This document shows, in pieces, positions 24,995-38,545 of a stretch of 64,000 nt of DNA. The notes under the pieces were generated by a model that was not told the DNA's origin, did no database searches, and saw only the letters and a list, made by a program, of their open reading frames with translations. The DNA comes from Mycteria americana (lineage: Eukaryota > Chordata > Aves > Ciconiiformes > Ciconiidae). Position 1 is the first letter of the stretch. The number at the start of each line of letters is the position of its first letter. The translations under genes and the position numbers were made by a program. The stretch is from NCBI RefSeq assembly GCF_035582795.1, contig NC_134365.1, positions 211,388,387 to 211,452,386 of the forward strand, written 5' to 3'.

Positions 24995-25731
24995 TCAGGA
25001 AAGAGAGCTGAACCCATAATTACCAAAACACCTACTTAGTCGCTCATAGGTTTCTTCATTTCTGTCAGACATAGGTGCAGTTTGCTATAGGCCATGCTCT
25101 CCTGCCCTTTGCAATTAGTAGCATAAAAATCCTTTCTAGAGGAGGGCTGCACTCACACCATCTGGGAGAGAAATCCTCTCTACAAGCCCCTGTGAAGCAT
25201 AAAAGGTGACTCCCAAGTGCTCAGTGTTGAAGCCAACTTGCTCCAATACCACAAGACTTGGAAATCACGCCCTGTACAGCACGGCCTCTGTCACCACACA
25301 CGTGCACCTGGAGATACATCATCAGACAACAGTTTGGGTGATTATTCAAAGCAATATTCCTGGTATTTTTCAGCCACTTATGCGCTGATGGACAAGTCCA
25401 ACTGCAATAAGCTAAAACCACGTATAACCTGACTTTCTTCTCATCCCAGTTTCATAGCATAGGTCCTTTCTAGCTACAAGGGCCTGAAGCAAAATTATTA
25501 CTCTCTATGGAAAGGGTAAGATATCAGTCTTGAGACATCTCAGTTTAGGTGGTTTTATGTAGATATCTGCATGTGATCTGGGTGTCCAAGGTCTTATTAC
25601 ACAGAGGAATCTGTACACCAGTTCAGCTCACCCTACAGTAGATAACCAAGATATCATCCAGTTGCCTAAAAATAGGTGTTTAATGCTGTTTTGAATAACC
25701 TGAGATATCTGAGGCTATATTCTAATGCATG
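24995..25731. other. Spacer between two inverted LTRs
   Basis: Unique-looking sequence of 737 bp bounded by LTRs in opposite orientation. The flank evidence suggests it was inverted after the LTRs inserted. No gene seen. Confidence 0.5.
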
Positions 25732-26107
25732 TGTCCTGGTTTCAGCTGGGACAGAGTTCATTTTCTTCCTAGTAGCTGGTATAGTGCTGTGTTTTGGATT
25801 CTAGTAGGAGAATAATATTGATAACACGCCGATGTTTTGGCTGTTGCTAAGCAGTGTTTACACTGGTCAAGGACTTTTCAGCTTCCCCTGCTCTGCCAGG
25901 TGCACAAGAAGCTGGGAGGGGGCACAGCCAGGACAGCTGACCCCAACTGGCCCAAGGGCTATTCCATACCATATGGCCTCATGCTCAGCATAGAAACTGG
26001 GAGAGGTGGCCTGGGGGCAGCAACTGATGCTTGGGGACGGGCTGGGTATCAGTTAGTGGGTGGTGAGCAATTGCATTGTGCATCACTTGTTTTGTACATT
26101 CTTTTTA

Positions 26108-26157
<50 letters not shown>

Positions 26158-26311
26158 TTCTCTTCTTCTGCTGTCCTATTAAACTGTCTTTATCTCAACC
26201 CATGGGTTTTACTTTTTTAATTCCAATCCTCTCCCCCATCCCACCGGGCAGGGGGAGGTTGAGCGCGTGGCTGTGTGGTGCTTAGTTGCTGGCTGGGTTT
26301 AAACCACAACA
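25732..26311 (+). mobile_element. ERV LTR with expanded TTA microsatellite
   Basis: Starts TGTCCTGGTTTCAGC, ends AACCACAACA, and carries the complete middle block. It shares TGGCCTCA with 7118-7638. ATTAAA near 26177 is the probable polyadenylation signal. Its left flank is GCATG and its right flank CTGAT, so it has no matching duplication. Confidence 0.92.
26107..26158. repeat. (ATT)n microsatellite, about 17 units
   Basis: Uninterrupted triplet array inside the LTR, at the same place where the 7118 LTR has only a few interrupted ATT units (7489-7510). Confidence 0.92.
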
Positions 26312-29300
26312 CTGATCATAGTAAATAGTACTTTAATCTGAAAGGAAACCCAGTCACCTTCATAAAACTGATATATCATTTAGCCTGTGAAACACCCTCA
26401 ATTTAAGATTAAAGATGAGTATATGTGCCCATGAGTTTAAAAACTGAAAATTAAGATGAAAGAAAGGAAGAAATAGGTTTGATCCTACTGGATTGGTAGT
26501 GTTTGTTTATTACGGATTTCTACCAACATGATTCTAGAATTATCTGTTTCCCTGGAGTTTCTACTCATCTATGGAGGAAGACTGTACCTGATATTTAATG
26601 TCAGGAGCCTGTTAAGGTGAAGGAGCATAGGTGAACCAAAATCAAGCTAAAACCAGTGAACCTACTCACTGCATCTTGAGGACTATCCAGAAACTCATCA
26701 TGCAGCTTACAAATGTGGCCCTGTGGCAACTATGAGGTGCCACCAGGATATCTGCAGGACCCTACATGCCTTGATGAGCTTGGTGGTTTAATATGCCTGA
26801 TAGGTGGCTTAATCCACTAGCAAAAAGACATTAACATGCTGTCTGGTGGATGCTCATATGACAGCCTTATTCACAGGAATCAGGCAAATCTAAAAGCACC
26901 TTGTGCTCATGGATGGTCCAGAATCCAGTCTTTTGGATTAAGTCTGTGTAGTAACAATAACCATTGTGCCCTTGTAGCTGAGCCCTAGATATAGGGAGAA
27001 ATGCAGAGTGTAGCTAGATCTTCCATACATCTCCTACTGTTTGTTTCTGTTTCAGGAAAACAGAGACGAAATTGTGTGGATGCACTGACTGAAGGAAATA
27101 GAAAATAATGGAAGAAATTGGCAGGTGATTTTGTTTTTATATTATCTTTGAGCTCCTGAAGATTTTTACTTGATTCCACTCTGATGAAAAGACCTCCTTC
27201 CCATTTTACCATGACAGGATGAAATCCCAGGATGGTTTTGCTTGCCTTTTATTTACTTAGCACGTATACTTGCAGCAGAACAGATGCCATATAGTAGCCA
27301 TGTATGATTACTGCTACCCTACTGAAAAATGAAATCTGTACTGTGGAGACTCCCTCCTACACCAAAAGGCAGCATCACTATTACCAGTACCATTGGCAGT
27401 TTGGACCTACCTGGGTCTGGAAACTGTACACGTGTCTTGCATAAATACATCAACTGTACCGATAGATTGATATTACTTATACAGCATGGGATGAGGCTTC
27501 TAGCTTGTTTTGTGGCTGCATGGATGATTTAAATGGTCTTTTCCAAGTGCCTTTCATAAACACTAAATGCAACCTGAGAATGACTGGCCTCTATTTCAGT
27601 GTAGTTAATCAGTTAACCAACTCAGCTGTGACCACAGGTATATTTCTTCTGCTGAAACCCTTGTCTTCCTCTTTTCTCTGTGTAACTATGGAGACTTCTT
27701 TCAGTATAAACTACAGGAAATGTCATTCCAACATGAAAACCTTCATCGTGAAGTCTGGAAATCATGCAGCATTTTAGAAGTTTGAAGTTTAGAAAATAAC
27801 ATATTAACATTTAAATGAAGTGTAAAAATAGTAGACTGCTGCTGAAGTTCAAAGTTGAGGATGTGAATTTTTTACAAAGGGCACTTGCATCTTCAAAGAA
27901 AGAATCATGGGCTTTTGAAACTCATAAGGTCAATCTTGCAGCCTATGACAATCCAGTAAATATAAATGAAAAGAACTATGATGAAGAATTACAGGGGCTC
28001 CATAACAAGCTATGCAATAGTTACCTTGAATGAGGGCGTCTGAAAACGATCTCGTAGGCTTAGTTTACTCATCCTTTCAAAATAAGCTAGTTTAACACTT
28101 GAGTTACTAGAGGATCCTCAGTCAAATCTGTAGCATTTGTCTCTGCATGAAGAAAGCGCCATTATCCTTCCAGCAGCTGTCTCTGAAGAACCATAGGAAA
28201 TGATTCAGTCCTTATTGCTGTGAGATCTCATATAGCAGAGAAGAAATATGAACAATATGAACAATATTTTATCCTGCTTTCCTAAACATCACTTGTGTGC
28301 CTGCTTCTTCTTTTTCTGGTGCTTCACACTGCAGATTAAGAGGTCTATCAGCATGTCTAAAGGCAAAAGAAGCCATACATTAAGTATGAGGTGATAAAAA
28401 GCCTGCTTGCCGAGTGTTTTCTTTTAAGGTATTTTCCAAAATAATTTTTCTTCATTTTTAAATACTATGTGTTACAATTTATCCAATTGACACTAGGAAG
28501 AAACTGCTTAAAGGCAACAGACAAGTGAGCTGTCAGCCGCTTGGAAAAAAAGGATGTGTTAACTACTTATGGCCTAATGAGAGAGGTTTATGCTTACCGT
28601 CCAAATGCACACACACCTTTTATAATACAGAACTTCTAAAGAAATAACTGATTTCTTAATACAAAAAGCCCTATAAAATTTAAGGTACATATTGTTAATA
28701 CCTATTATGTTTTTAAAATTATAAATAGGCAGTGATGTTTGGGGGAAGAATGAAAGAAACTTAATTTTTTACCTTCATGACTACAAATGTACTTTGGTGT
28801 CTTTGTGTTTCCAGTGGAAAAAAAAAAGATTCTTTCCATTCTTTTTGAGAGATAAAATAGGGTAAAATGTCATTTGTGTTAAAGAACTGTTCATCCCTTT
28901 ATCCCATTTCTGCCAATGTAAGTGATCATTTTATCCTGAATTTGAGAAAATAGGATTACAGGATGGAGTGGGAAATTTCAAGTGAGATTTTTCCATGGTA
29001 TGGGACAAGTTAAAGATCTAAGGTCAGACCTTCCAACACAGCTAGTATGTCTTGATTTCTTAATTGTATCCCTCCTAAAGGCTCACAGTGGTTTTGCAAC
29101 TGGATAAATAACAGTTTAATCCCATCCTGCTTATGTTGAGTCTTTTACGGCATAACAACTCCAAGGAACTTGTATGTCTATGTATGCTATTATATGTCCA
29201 CATATATCTGTAGCTGATATTTATTAGCTATCCTTATGTATGTGCTGCCACCATACTAAACTCTTACAGCAGCTTTGCATGCTACATCTTCCTTCACCCA

Positions 29301-31401
29301 CATATATGGGCAGTATAGGACCAAGCGGGGAGCACAGCTCCCAAAAAGATTCAAGTTCCTTTGAATCATGAGGAACATGGAACCACATGTTGTGGAGTCA
29401 TCCTCTCTTCAGCTGCTTCGGTGTGGCCCATAAATGCCTGAGGTTACAGAGTGCCTTTAGGGTTTGGGTGGGAGCAGAGCCCAGGACCTCAGCAGAGCAA
29501 ATCTAGGAAGCCAGAAGTGAAAGCTGGCTGAAGTGTTGACTTCTTGCCCTTACCTTCATCATGAGGAGGCCTTGTCTAGGCTGGGAATACTAACACTTGT
29601 AAGACATCGAACCAATACTCCCTACTTTGAGTTTTCCATGGAGCCAAGAAAAATACTGCATGTTTTAGCATTGTGTCATTAAACTATAAGGCATCCCATT
29701 CAAAATACTTATAAGAAATATCACCTAGAAAAAAAAAGAAACAAAATGCTCCCATTTTATTCTGATTGTTTCTAACACTCGTGGTTTTATCCCATATCTC
29801 ATGATAGTTAAGTTTTTTCTTTAGCATCCAATCTCATGATACAAATGTAGTGGCAGCACTAGAGCAGGAGGACAGTAAATATTGCTGACATAGCCATTGA
29901 GGAATTCTGAGCCTACTTAACCATTTTCTAAGCAACCTGGTTTTGTAGACATCTGCTTGTCTCCCAGAGGAAGGTGTGAGAAGTTCATAGAGATTCCAAG
30001 GTGCCGATATTTGTGAATGTGATGGGAACAGAGGCCATTTCCAGAAGCAGAGTCTCATTACTCTGAGGAGCAGAAATATGTCTTTCATTTGACCATTTAT
30101 CTTACAGCAGGTCACAACAAATTCATCCTCATAGCCAGTATAATTTGACCTTTTACTTGGATCTCTGCTCTCTAAGGCAGTAGGATTTGTAGTGTCAGCA
30201 AATCTGTAGAGATCAATGAAAAAAAACAAAGGCAGAAAATCTGCTTACCTGGGTTTCATTTTCAGTGAGCCATGTAGGACTTGTTACGCTAATAGAGATT
30301 TCTACTGCTCTGGACAGCATTCAGTGTACTCAAGTAATTGCATGTGCATGGTGTGTGACATCTAGGAGGTTCCCATACTATGGATTGAATTACGTGCCTG
30401 TAGAGACACCTTTTATGATCTTTATTCATATGTCACAAATAAAAATTATGAGACATTTAACCACTCTTTTCATTAGAGAGAGCCTTCCTGGAAGGAATCT
30501 GAATAACACAGATGTATTATTTAATAAGAACAACAACAAAAATTCCCTGTCTCCTATTTGCTGCATACTGGACTAAAGACAGACAGAATGGATCATGGTT
30601 TGCATTCATGACCTTTGGTGATTTCTGTAACTTCAAATTTCAAGCTATGAAGAAGACATCACTGTTTCTGATATGGTTTTTAATTACATTTAGCTGAGAG
30701 ACCCACATTCAAATTTCCTGTAAAATCCCTTCCTAGTTCCAAGAAAATGAACACATGAGGGAGAATCAGGCAGGCTGAAAAGGGCATGGGATGAAAGCCT
30801 TGTTGTAACAAAATTGTGGTCCTCTGGGGTGGAGTGTGGGGGACGCAGAACTAAATGCATCAGTAGCACATCAAATTCTTTCAAATAACACAATTTTTGA
30901 TTCATAGGTTTCAGTTCAATCCATGCAATTTTGTTTTGCATAGGAAAAGTTAAGATGATAGCAGAAGTTGTTCAACAAGCACATGTAGCTTTCTGAAAAA
31001 TAGCTAGAGAATGAGATGGAGCATAAAACTCCAGGATCTGTATACTTTTCCCCCTAAGAAATGGTACTTGAGGCCACCTGGTTCCTTGCATGTAATGCAT
31101 TCGAAAGATGGTGTCTCTATATGGGACATTGTCATGTTATGTTTTGGTTTTTGATTTTTGGGTTTTTTTTAATTGTTCTCCACACAAACAAATCTGGGAA
31201 AAAAACCCCATATGCAGAATCTGCTTTAATACAGATGACTTGAATGCCATATCAATTGATGATATACACCAGAGAGGGCTATTAGAGCCATTGTATTCAC
31301 TTTTTGTATTTCCAGCTGAAAGCTGAGCATTGTAACTAATGGCCCAAGAGTATCCAGTTTAATCACTGTGGTACCTTTTTGATAGTTCGTACCTGCTAAT
31401 T
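26312..31401. other. Intergenic, no gene seen
   Basis: About 5 kb with no exon, RNA or transposon that I can recognise. A short direct repeat (AATATGAACA twice) is near 28245-28268. Confidence 0.5.
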
Positions 31402-32110
31402 TGTGGTGGTGTGGTCCCCCCCTGCTCCCTGCACAAGCAGTAACCATCAGTGGGAGTCATCCCAATAGCTGCATCCAGCTTATGCTGGACCTTGAGGACG
31501 GAGGGCAACAAAGTAGCCAAGGGCTGCCTGAAGCAGGGATCTAAACGTCTTGCTGGTATGCAAATATGACCATAAGTCAATCATCTTGCTCCTTAAATAG
31601 TGGACAGCCCAGGGCCCGTTGAGCTCTCCTGCACGGCAGCGGGCTGCACGCCAGGATCTCCCCTTGAGCAGGGACACCTCTCAGGGTTACGCCTCGAGGC
31701 TGGGAGATTCCTTGCCGCAACAGATCCTCGGTAAGTGACTAATAGCATGCGAAACTTTGAAATCTTAGCTAAGTGATATAAAGGATTGATTGCGCACACA
31801 TATAATCCTTTAGACATAAACCGCTGACCAAGTCTGGGACTAGGACTGGGTCTAGCTGCACCTAGACTCCTCTCTGAGAAGGAGTTTAGAGAGCAAGGGG
31901 ATCCTTTCTGAACCTCATGACTCAACGGGAGGGTCTCCCTGACAGTTTTGTCTGACCCTGTCCTCTATGCAGTAAATAATCAAGTGTACCTTGCCATCAA
32001 ATCTTGTTAAAACACTGTCGCATTGAACTTTAACTCCCTATTCTGTATCAATAAACTATATTTTTACTTCTCTTTTGCGAGTGAAGCGCACGCTCACTCC
32101 ATCCACGACA
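31402..32110 (+). mobile_element. Solo LTR, second ERV family, perfect TAATT duplication
   Basis: Begins TGTGGTGGTGTGG and ends ATCCACGACA, 709 bp. TAATT occurs immediately on both sides (31397-31401 and 32111-32115). Visible parts are the octamer ATGCAAAT near 31559, a TTAAATAG TATA-like box near 31593, and AATAAA near 32050, close to the 3' end as expected. It is unrelated in sequence to the TGTCCTGG LTRs except for the terminal CCACGACA. No internal ERV sequence remains. Confidence 0.9.
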
Positions 32111-33029
32111 TAATTATATAAAATACTCTAAAATACTAAATGTCTGCTTGAAATTTAGCAGCAGAACAGGCTTTCATGGTATTGCAGTGACACCCAATTT
32201 AAGATTAGTGCCACTTCAGAGCAAAGGGAAAAAAATCTTTTGATGCACTATGTTTAATGATGTAATGTTGCTTGAAATTCCTACTTCCTGCTGTGCTATT
32301 GTGTAAAGTGCTGGACTAAGACTAATTAACCCTTGCAGGAATCTAGCCCTTTGAACACAAAATTTACATTGATTTCCAATGACATAACAATTAAAGCATG
32401 ACAAAAAGGTTGCAGTTGATTAAAGACTGAATTAGGGCTTACTATTTGAAAAGCACTGGGATCACTAGCTCTTGGCTTTATGAATTTTCATATATAAAAT
32501 AAGGCATGTGGGGTTGGTGAATACATTACAACATGGAAAATCTATCTTGTATTTTTAAATTTATATATATTGCATATACTTCATATAAATATTTCTGGTT
32601 CCTTGAGTTTTAAACAAAGTGAATTATAAAGGAAATAGAAAAAGGGTTTGCAGCAGTTACTATGTCTAAGAGCAACTTTCGACAAGGATGCTTTAACGTT
32701 AATAGACACATAACTGCTTCAACCAGGCTGATGAAATGGGCTTTCGGTGTCAAGGTTCAATGTCATTATCAAGGAATACTAGATGACTTGCCAATGCAGT
32801 CTTTCTCCTACTGGGCTATGCATTCAATTTGGATCATCAAGAATATCCTGTGCCACCTCACCTTTCTCACTATAGGAAGCCATAGAAAACAGTGCCTACT
32901 TCTGCCAGTTCCAATGGCAGGCTGCTGGAAATAGAATGGAAAGGGAAAAGCTTCTCAGACTCTGGAGCACAGAGATTGGAATTGAATCTGTGCAATAATC
33001 TCCTTCACACGGTACATAGTCCAGGAGGG
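32111..33029. other. Intergenic, no gene seen
   Basis: Sequence before the CR1 copy. The CR1 5' break may lie up to about 100 bp further left than I placed it. Confidence 0.45.
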
Positions 33030-34827
33030 AGCAAGGTGAAGGGCAACAAGGAAGGTCTCTATAAATACATTGGTATTAAAAGGAAAGGTAAGGAGCGTGG
33101 GGGCCCATTTGTCAGTGGGGCAGGGAACCTAGGGAGAAGCTACAAGGAAAAGACTGAAGTACTCAATGCTTTTTTTGTCTCAGTTTTCAATGGTAAAGCT
33201 TGTTCTCAGGCATCCCAGGTCCCTGAGCCTTCTAGCAGGATGAGTGGGAGTAAACCAGTACCCACAGTAGAGGAAGAAAGAGTTAGGGATCACTTCAGCC
33301 TCTTGTGCATACACAAGTCCATGGGACCAGATGGGATGCATCTAAGGGGGTTGCGGGAGCTCGCTAATGACATTGTGATGACACACTGCCTAATTTTTGA
33401 AATGTCATGGCAATTGGGGAGGCTCCTCATAACTGGAAAAAGGCAAGTGTCACACCATCTTTAAGAAGGGCAAGAAGGGGGCTCTAGGGGACTACAGGCT
33501 GGTCAATCTCACCTCAGTCTCCAGGAAGGTGGTGGGGCAAATCCACTCAGAAGTCATTTCTAAATTCATGAAAGACAAGAAGGTGATTAAGATCAGCAGC
33601 ACAGGTTTACCAAGTGGAAATCATGCCTGACCATCCTCATTGCTTTCTATGACAAGGTGACTGGTGCTGTGGCCAAGGGAGGGCAGTGGATGTTGTACAC
33701 CTTGATTTTAGCAAGGCCTTTGACACAATCTCCCATAATCTCCTTATCACTGAATTTGTAAGATAAGGGCTGTGTAAGTGGACAGAAAGGTGGGTGGAGA
33801 ATTGGCTCAACTGGTGGACCTGAAGAGCTGTGATCAGTGGTGCAAAGTCCAGATAATGGTTAGTAACTAATGGGGTCCCTCGAGGCTCAATAATGGGACC
33901 AATGCTGCTTAAAGTCTTTAGTAACAACCCAGATGATGGGACAGAATGCATCCTTAGCAAGCTTGTGGACAACACCAAATTGGAGAAAGCACTCAATATC
34001 CTGAAGGGTGGGACTGCTACTCTGAGGGACCTGGACAGGCTGAAGAAATGGGTTGCAAGGAACATCATGAAGTTCAGTAAGAGCAAGATACTGCACTTAG
34101 GATAGAATAACATCATGTAACAGTACAGGCTGTGACGCAACCATCTAGGAAGCAGCTCTGCAGAAAAGGACATGAGGGTCCTTGTGGACAAGAAGTTGAC
34201 CATGAGCCAGCAACAGGTGCTTGCAGTAGGGGGCTGCATTAAGAAAAGTCACCAAGTCACCATACACCAAAGTCACCACAGGTCAAGGGAAGTGATCCTT
34301 CCACTTTATTCAGTGCTTTTAAGACCACATCTGGAATACTGTTCTGAGCTCCCCAGTGCAAAATAGGTATTGATACACTAGAGTGAGTCCAGTAGAGGCC
34401 ACCAAGCTGGTCAAGGGCCTGGAGCACAGGCCATATGAGGAAAAGCTGAGAAAGCTGGATTTGTTCAGCTTGGAGAAGAGAAGCTGAAGGGCAGACCTTA
34501 CTGCTGTCTACAACTACCTGATCAGAGGATGACAGAGCTAGAGTCTTCTTGAAAGCGCATAGTGATAGGATGGGAGGCAATGGGAGCAAGTTGCAATACA
34601 GGTGATTCCAAATAGATATTAGGGGAAAAAATATAACAAGAGGGTGACCAAATATTGGTGTAAGATGTCCAGAGAGGTTGTGTAGTCTCCATCCTTGGAG
34701 GTATTCAAAGTTGACTGAGCATGGTCCTGAACAACCTGATCTATTTAGATCTGTTTTGAGCAGGGGATTGGACAAGACGACCTCTGGAGGTCCCTCCCAA
34801 CCTAAGCTATGATTCTGGGATTCTGAT
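33030..34827 (+). repeat. CR1 LINE, about 1.8 kb, degraded
   Basis: Plus-strand CR1 from the segment before the reverse transcriptase to the 3' tail 'gattctgggattctgat'. Recognisable pieces are 'KSMGPDGMHLRGLRELA' near 33316, DFSKAFDTISHN near 33700, a corrupted catalytic box reading VDNTKL near 33967, and the ORF2 C-terminal YSVLLRPHLEYC near 34305. Many frameshifts and stops show it is old. Large opposite-strand frames here are shadows. Confidence 0.93.
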
Positions 34828-37800
34828 AGTATTACTGAGATTGTGAGGGAAAATTTACAGCTACTCATATACTCATTACTGCACAGATATGAACATGTCA
34901 AGTTAGAGGTAGTCTTCATTTTAAAAACTCTTAAAAATGGTTGTGAGGGTTTTTTCCTTTTTGGTAGTAATTGTTCAAAAACAGAAAAAGTACTGACATT
35001 GAAAGCAACAGGCTGTGAGAGAGGTTGTTCTACCTGGAAAAGCTTTTTTTGTCAGCTGTAGAGATAGCTTAAGGCTCTTCAGCCATGTAAGCAAATAGTT
35101 GTTAAGGCTGGGGAAACAAGGCTGGACCAAGCTGCTCCTGACAAGAAAAAGGGAGCAGCATGAGAAAGAAGTACAAATGCAATGCAGTGAAGAGCCAAAA
35201 AATAGAGCCCTGGAAATTTGCTGTCAGCACAGGATGAGAAGGAGGAGACAGTGACATTATCTGTTAGAGAAACATTCCTATTAGCAATAGCTGTGGTCTT
35301 ATCCTCCCATGAACCGTCCTCGACAGCAGCAGCTGCAGCAAAAACTTGGATTTCCAGAGTCTTTCCTGGGCCTGGCATATTCATGTACTTCTTTTGTGTT
35401 CACAGTAATCAGGTAAGCTCTGGTTTGCAGACAAAATAAGAAGAACTGAAATTCTCCATGTCTGGAGATCGTTGTGCAATCTTCCACGTTTTGCTCTCAT
35501 GTTATTCTGTGTGTGTCTTCAGTGTCTCATGGGGACTGCTGAAAGTTAGGAATTGCAAAGTGCATGTTTCTGCAGTAGAGTATCTTTTGCCTTGGAACAG
35601 GATAATATTATTTTATTTTTTTGAATTTTGCAAAGCCTTTTGAGTTTTTTTCCAGGATGAAATGGTTACATTTATACTAAACAATGCAAACAGGTGATCT
35701 GCCACAAGGCTTCTTTGTGAAGCAATTTAAAGTTATGGTCACATGGCTTGCTTTCACAGGCTTTTTTGTTGTTGTTGGGTTTGTTCTTTTTTCTTTTCTG
35801 AGGACAAAACCTCACTGTTCATTAGTTCGTAATTAAAAAACCACAGCTGGCATCAATGGACCTCACTTGTCACTGCCTATAATTTCAGTTGGCACGCATT
35901 TAGTTGATTTAATCACATGACTGTAGGTAGAAGGGAATCTCCATAAATTTACAGAAGAGTAAAATTAGTCGGTATGTATTTCAGACATAAAATATTATTT
36001 TAAAAATGCTGTTACCTTGGCTAGCTGTTCTTTATTCTCCCAAAGAATGATTCTTTATACAGCAATTTCAAGGCTTCATTGTACAGCCATGGAACTATTT
36101 GGAGTTGTGCCTGCACAATGACAGGAGATTAACTTGTTCTGTGCGTGGACACCAACAATATTCCATAGGACCTTCCCAGCTGTCCCCAAGGACTAAAGCC
36201 TTCAGGGCTGAACACAAGAGTCTCTACAGTTAGTGAATGTGACAGTCCCAACTCTGTGACCAGGTCCAGTTGGAGACACAGTGGGTCACATTCTTTGTGG
36301 TTTCAACCTCCAACTCCAGTTGTTAAATTCAGAGTATCCGTTTTTTGACAATGGATTTAATGTGGTTCTTACCCTAGAGTAAATTTATGCCACAAAAATA
36401 TTTATAAAAATATAGATTTAAAAAATGTTTTTAGTAATTTTTTTCTTACTACAGCTCGAGGTGTTACTAAAAAGATGATGAACAGGAATCAGTTATGTGT
36501 TCTACAACTGACATCCATAGCGGTCTCTTTGCATGCTCATTGTAACTTGAGGCAAAATGTTGATTTATTATTATAGACCAGGTGTGCAAGATCCAGTTAA
36601 AATAGCATCATATCAATAGATGACTGAAAATAAATTTTATTCCACATTTTCCATTGAATCTGTAAATGCCTTTAAATGCAAGAAATTGTTCAGATGACCA
36701 AAATTGTGTTATATACATATTAAGATATATATACAATCTTCCGTAGATATTTATTCATTGTGAAATTCGCAGACTTGTGCAGTTTTTTAAAAATACAATT
36801 GGGAAATAAAAGTAATCATCTTTTATCTAAATGTGTTCTTAAAGGAAAAAGTGGAGAGACAGAAGTGCATTTCTGCCTCTGAGAATGAGCCAGACAGAAT
36901 TGTTCTATTCAGCCAACAATTTGGTGTGAAAACCTGATCTCACTGAAGTCAACTGTAAGAGGATTGAATTCTTAGTTTTAATTCTTCCTTGAGAGTGAAA
37001 TTTTCACTTGCACAGAGAGACAAAATAAGGCTAATGCATCGCTTCAGTCTCATTTAGACTTTACCACACCTCCACTTCCCTCTTTACTGAAACAGAATTT
37101 ACAAGTGGTCTTCACCCATCTACATAAGGGTAAGCTTTTTTCTAATCAGAGTTCTGTTGTAAGAACAATTCTGGAATACATTCATTTCTTTTAATAAACA
37201 GAAAACACAACACTTTTTAATCAAGATAACATTAAATGCTTGAAAACACTCCAAATTTTCTGGAAACAGACTTTGTCCCCGAGGCCCTAGTTTTGCCTTC
37301 ACTAGTTACCTTGCGCAGAACACAGGGGCTACCTGACTTTCTTCTTCCTTTTTCTTAAAGTGTCTATATCTTATATGCTGGTATAAATACTTTTATATAA
37401 AGGAAATAATAATTTCCTCAAAGATGCATAAATCTGCACAGAGCTGATATGTTCTTCCTGAGTATATGTTCAAATCATGTTATAAGCATATCACTTATCT
37501 TGATGGTTAGTTACATTTTAAATTGCACTTATAATTTTTTCTTCAAATGTAAATTGAGGGAAAACGGATTTTGAGTTGTAATAAGAGAGGGAGAAAATTA
37601 ATTTAAGGCTTTTGATGTAGGTAGATGGATACATTACTATATGGAAAAAGAAAATGTTGCTACATAAAAGAGGTTTCACCATGCAAGAACTGCATTTAGT
37701 CACCTACATTAATATAAATTTTATGAATTTGATTGATCTCCAGGTCAACTCAAACGCAATACTTTGTAATAATACATGGTATAACAACTTACTTTAACAG

Positions 37801-38023
37801 ATGTGAGTTATTGTCCGTACATCAGGACTCAACAAGTAACAGTACCTGGCGCACTAAATAGCTCCATTGGCTTTGCAGACACCATGCAGATCAGGATCCC
37901 ACTCAGGAAATGTGGTGGTGGCAGAATCCACACCTAATAATTTAGCACTGTTCCAAAATTTTTCTGTCATTTGTGAGGAAGGATCAAATTTTGGAACACT
38001 TCTTTCTTTGAACAATGCATTAC
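34828..38023. other. Intergenic, no gene seen
   Basis: No exon, RNA or transposon recognised in about 3.2 kb. Confidence 0.5.
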
Positions 38024-38545
38024 TGTGTTCAAGTACTGTGTTCAGCTCTGGGGCCTCCACATAAGAAAGACATGGACCTGCTCAAGCAGGTCCAGAGGAG
38101 GGCCACAAAGATGATCAGGGGGCTGGAGCACCTCCCCTATGAGGACAGGCTGAGAGAGTTGGGGTTGTTTAGCCTGGAGAAGAGAAGGCACTGGGGAGAC
38201 ATTTTTGCAGCTTTCCAGTACTTAAAGGGGGCCTACAGGAAAGATGGGGAGGGACTCTTTATTACGGAGTGTAGTGATAGGACAAGGGTTAATGGTTTTA
38301 AACTGAAAGAAGGTAGATTTACATTAGATATTAGGAAGAAATTCTTTACTATGAGGGTGGTGAGACACTGGAACAGGTTTCCCAGAGAAGTTGTGGATGT
38401 CACCTCCCTGGAAGCGTTCAAGGCCAGGTTGGATGAAGCTTTGAGCAACCTAATCTAGTGGAAGGTGTCCCTGCCCACGGCAGGGGGGCTGGAACTAGAT
38501 GATCTTTAAGATCCCTTACGACCCATACCATTCTATGATTCTATG
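38024..38545 (+). repeat. CR1 LINE, 5'-truncated, relatively well preserved
   Basis: Runs from 'caagtactgtgttcagctctgg' to the tail 'ccattctatgattctatg'. The frame 38015-38458 is open through the whole ORF2 C-terminus ([31 protein letters not shown], ending ALSNLI-stop) and the 3' UTR follows. No catalytic region is included, so this is a dead-on-arrival copy. Confidence 0.96.

Noticed and set aside
32892..33464. 190-codon plus-strand frame as a host gene
   Set aside because: Its second half is recognisable CR1 sequence (KSMGPDGMHLRGLRELA), and its first half is unrelated upstream DNA.
33637..34919. Minus-strand frames of 200 and 220 codons
   Set aside because: Antisense shadows of the plus-strand CR1 copy at 33030-34827.
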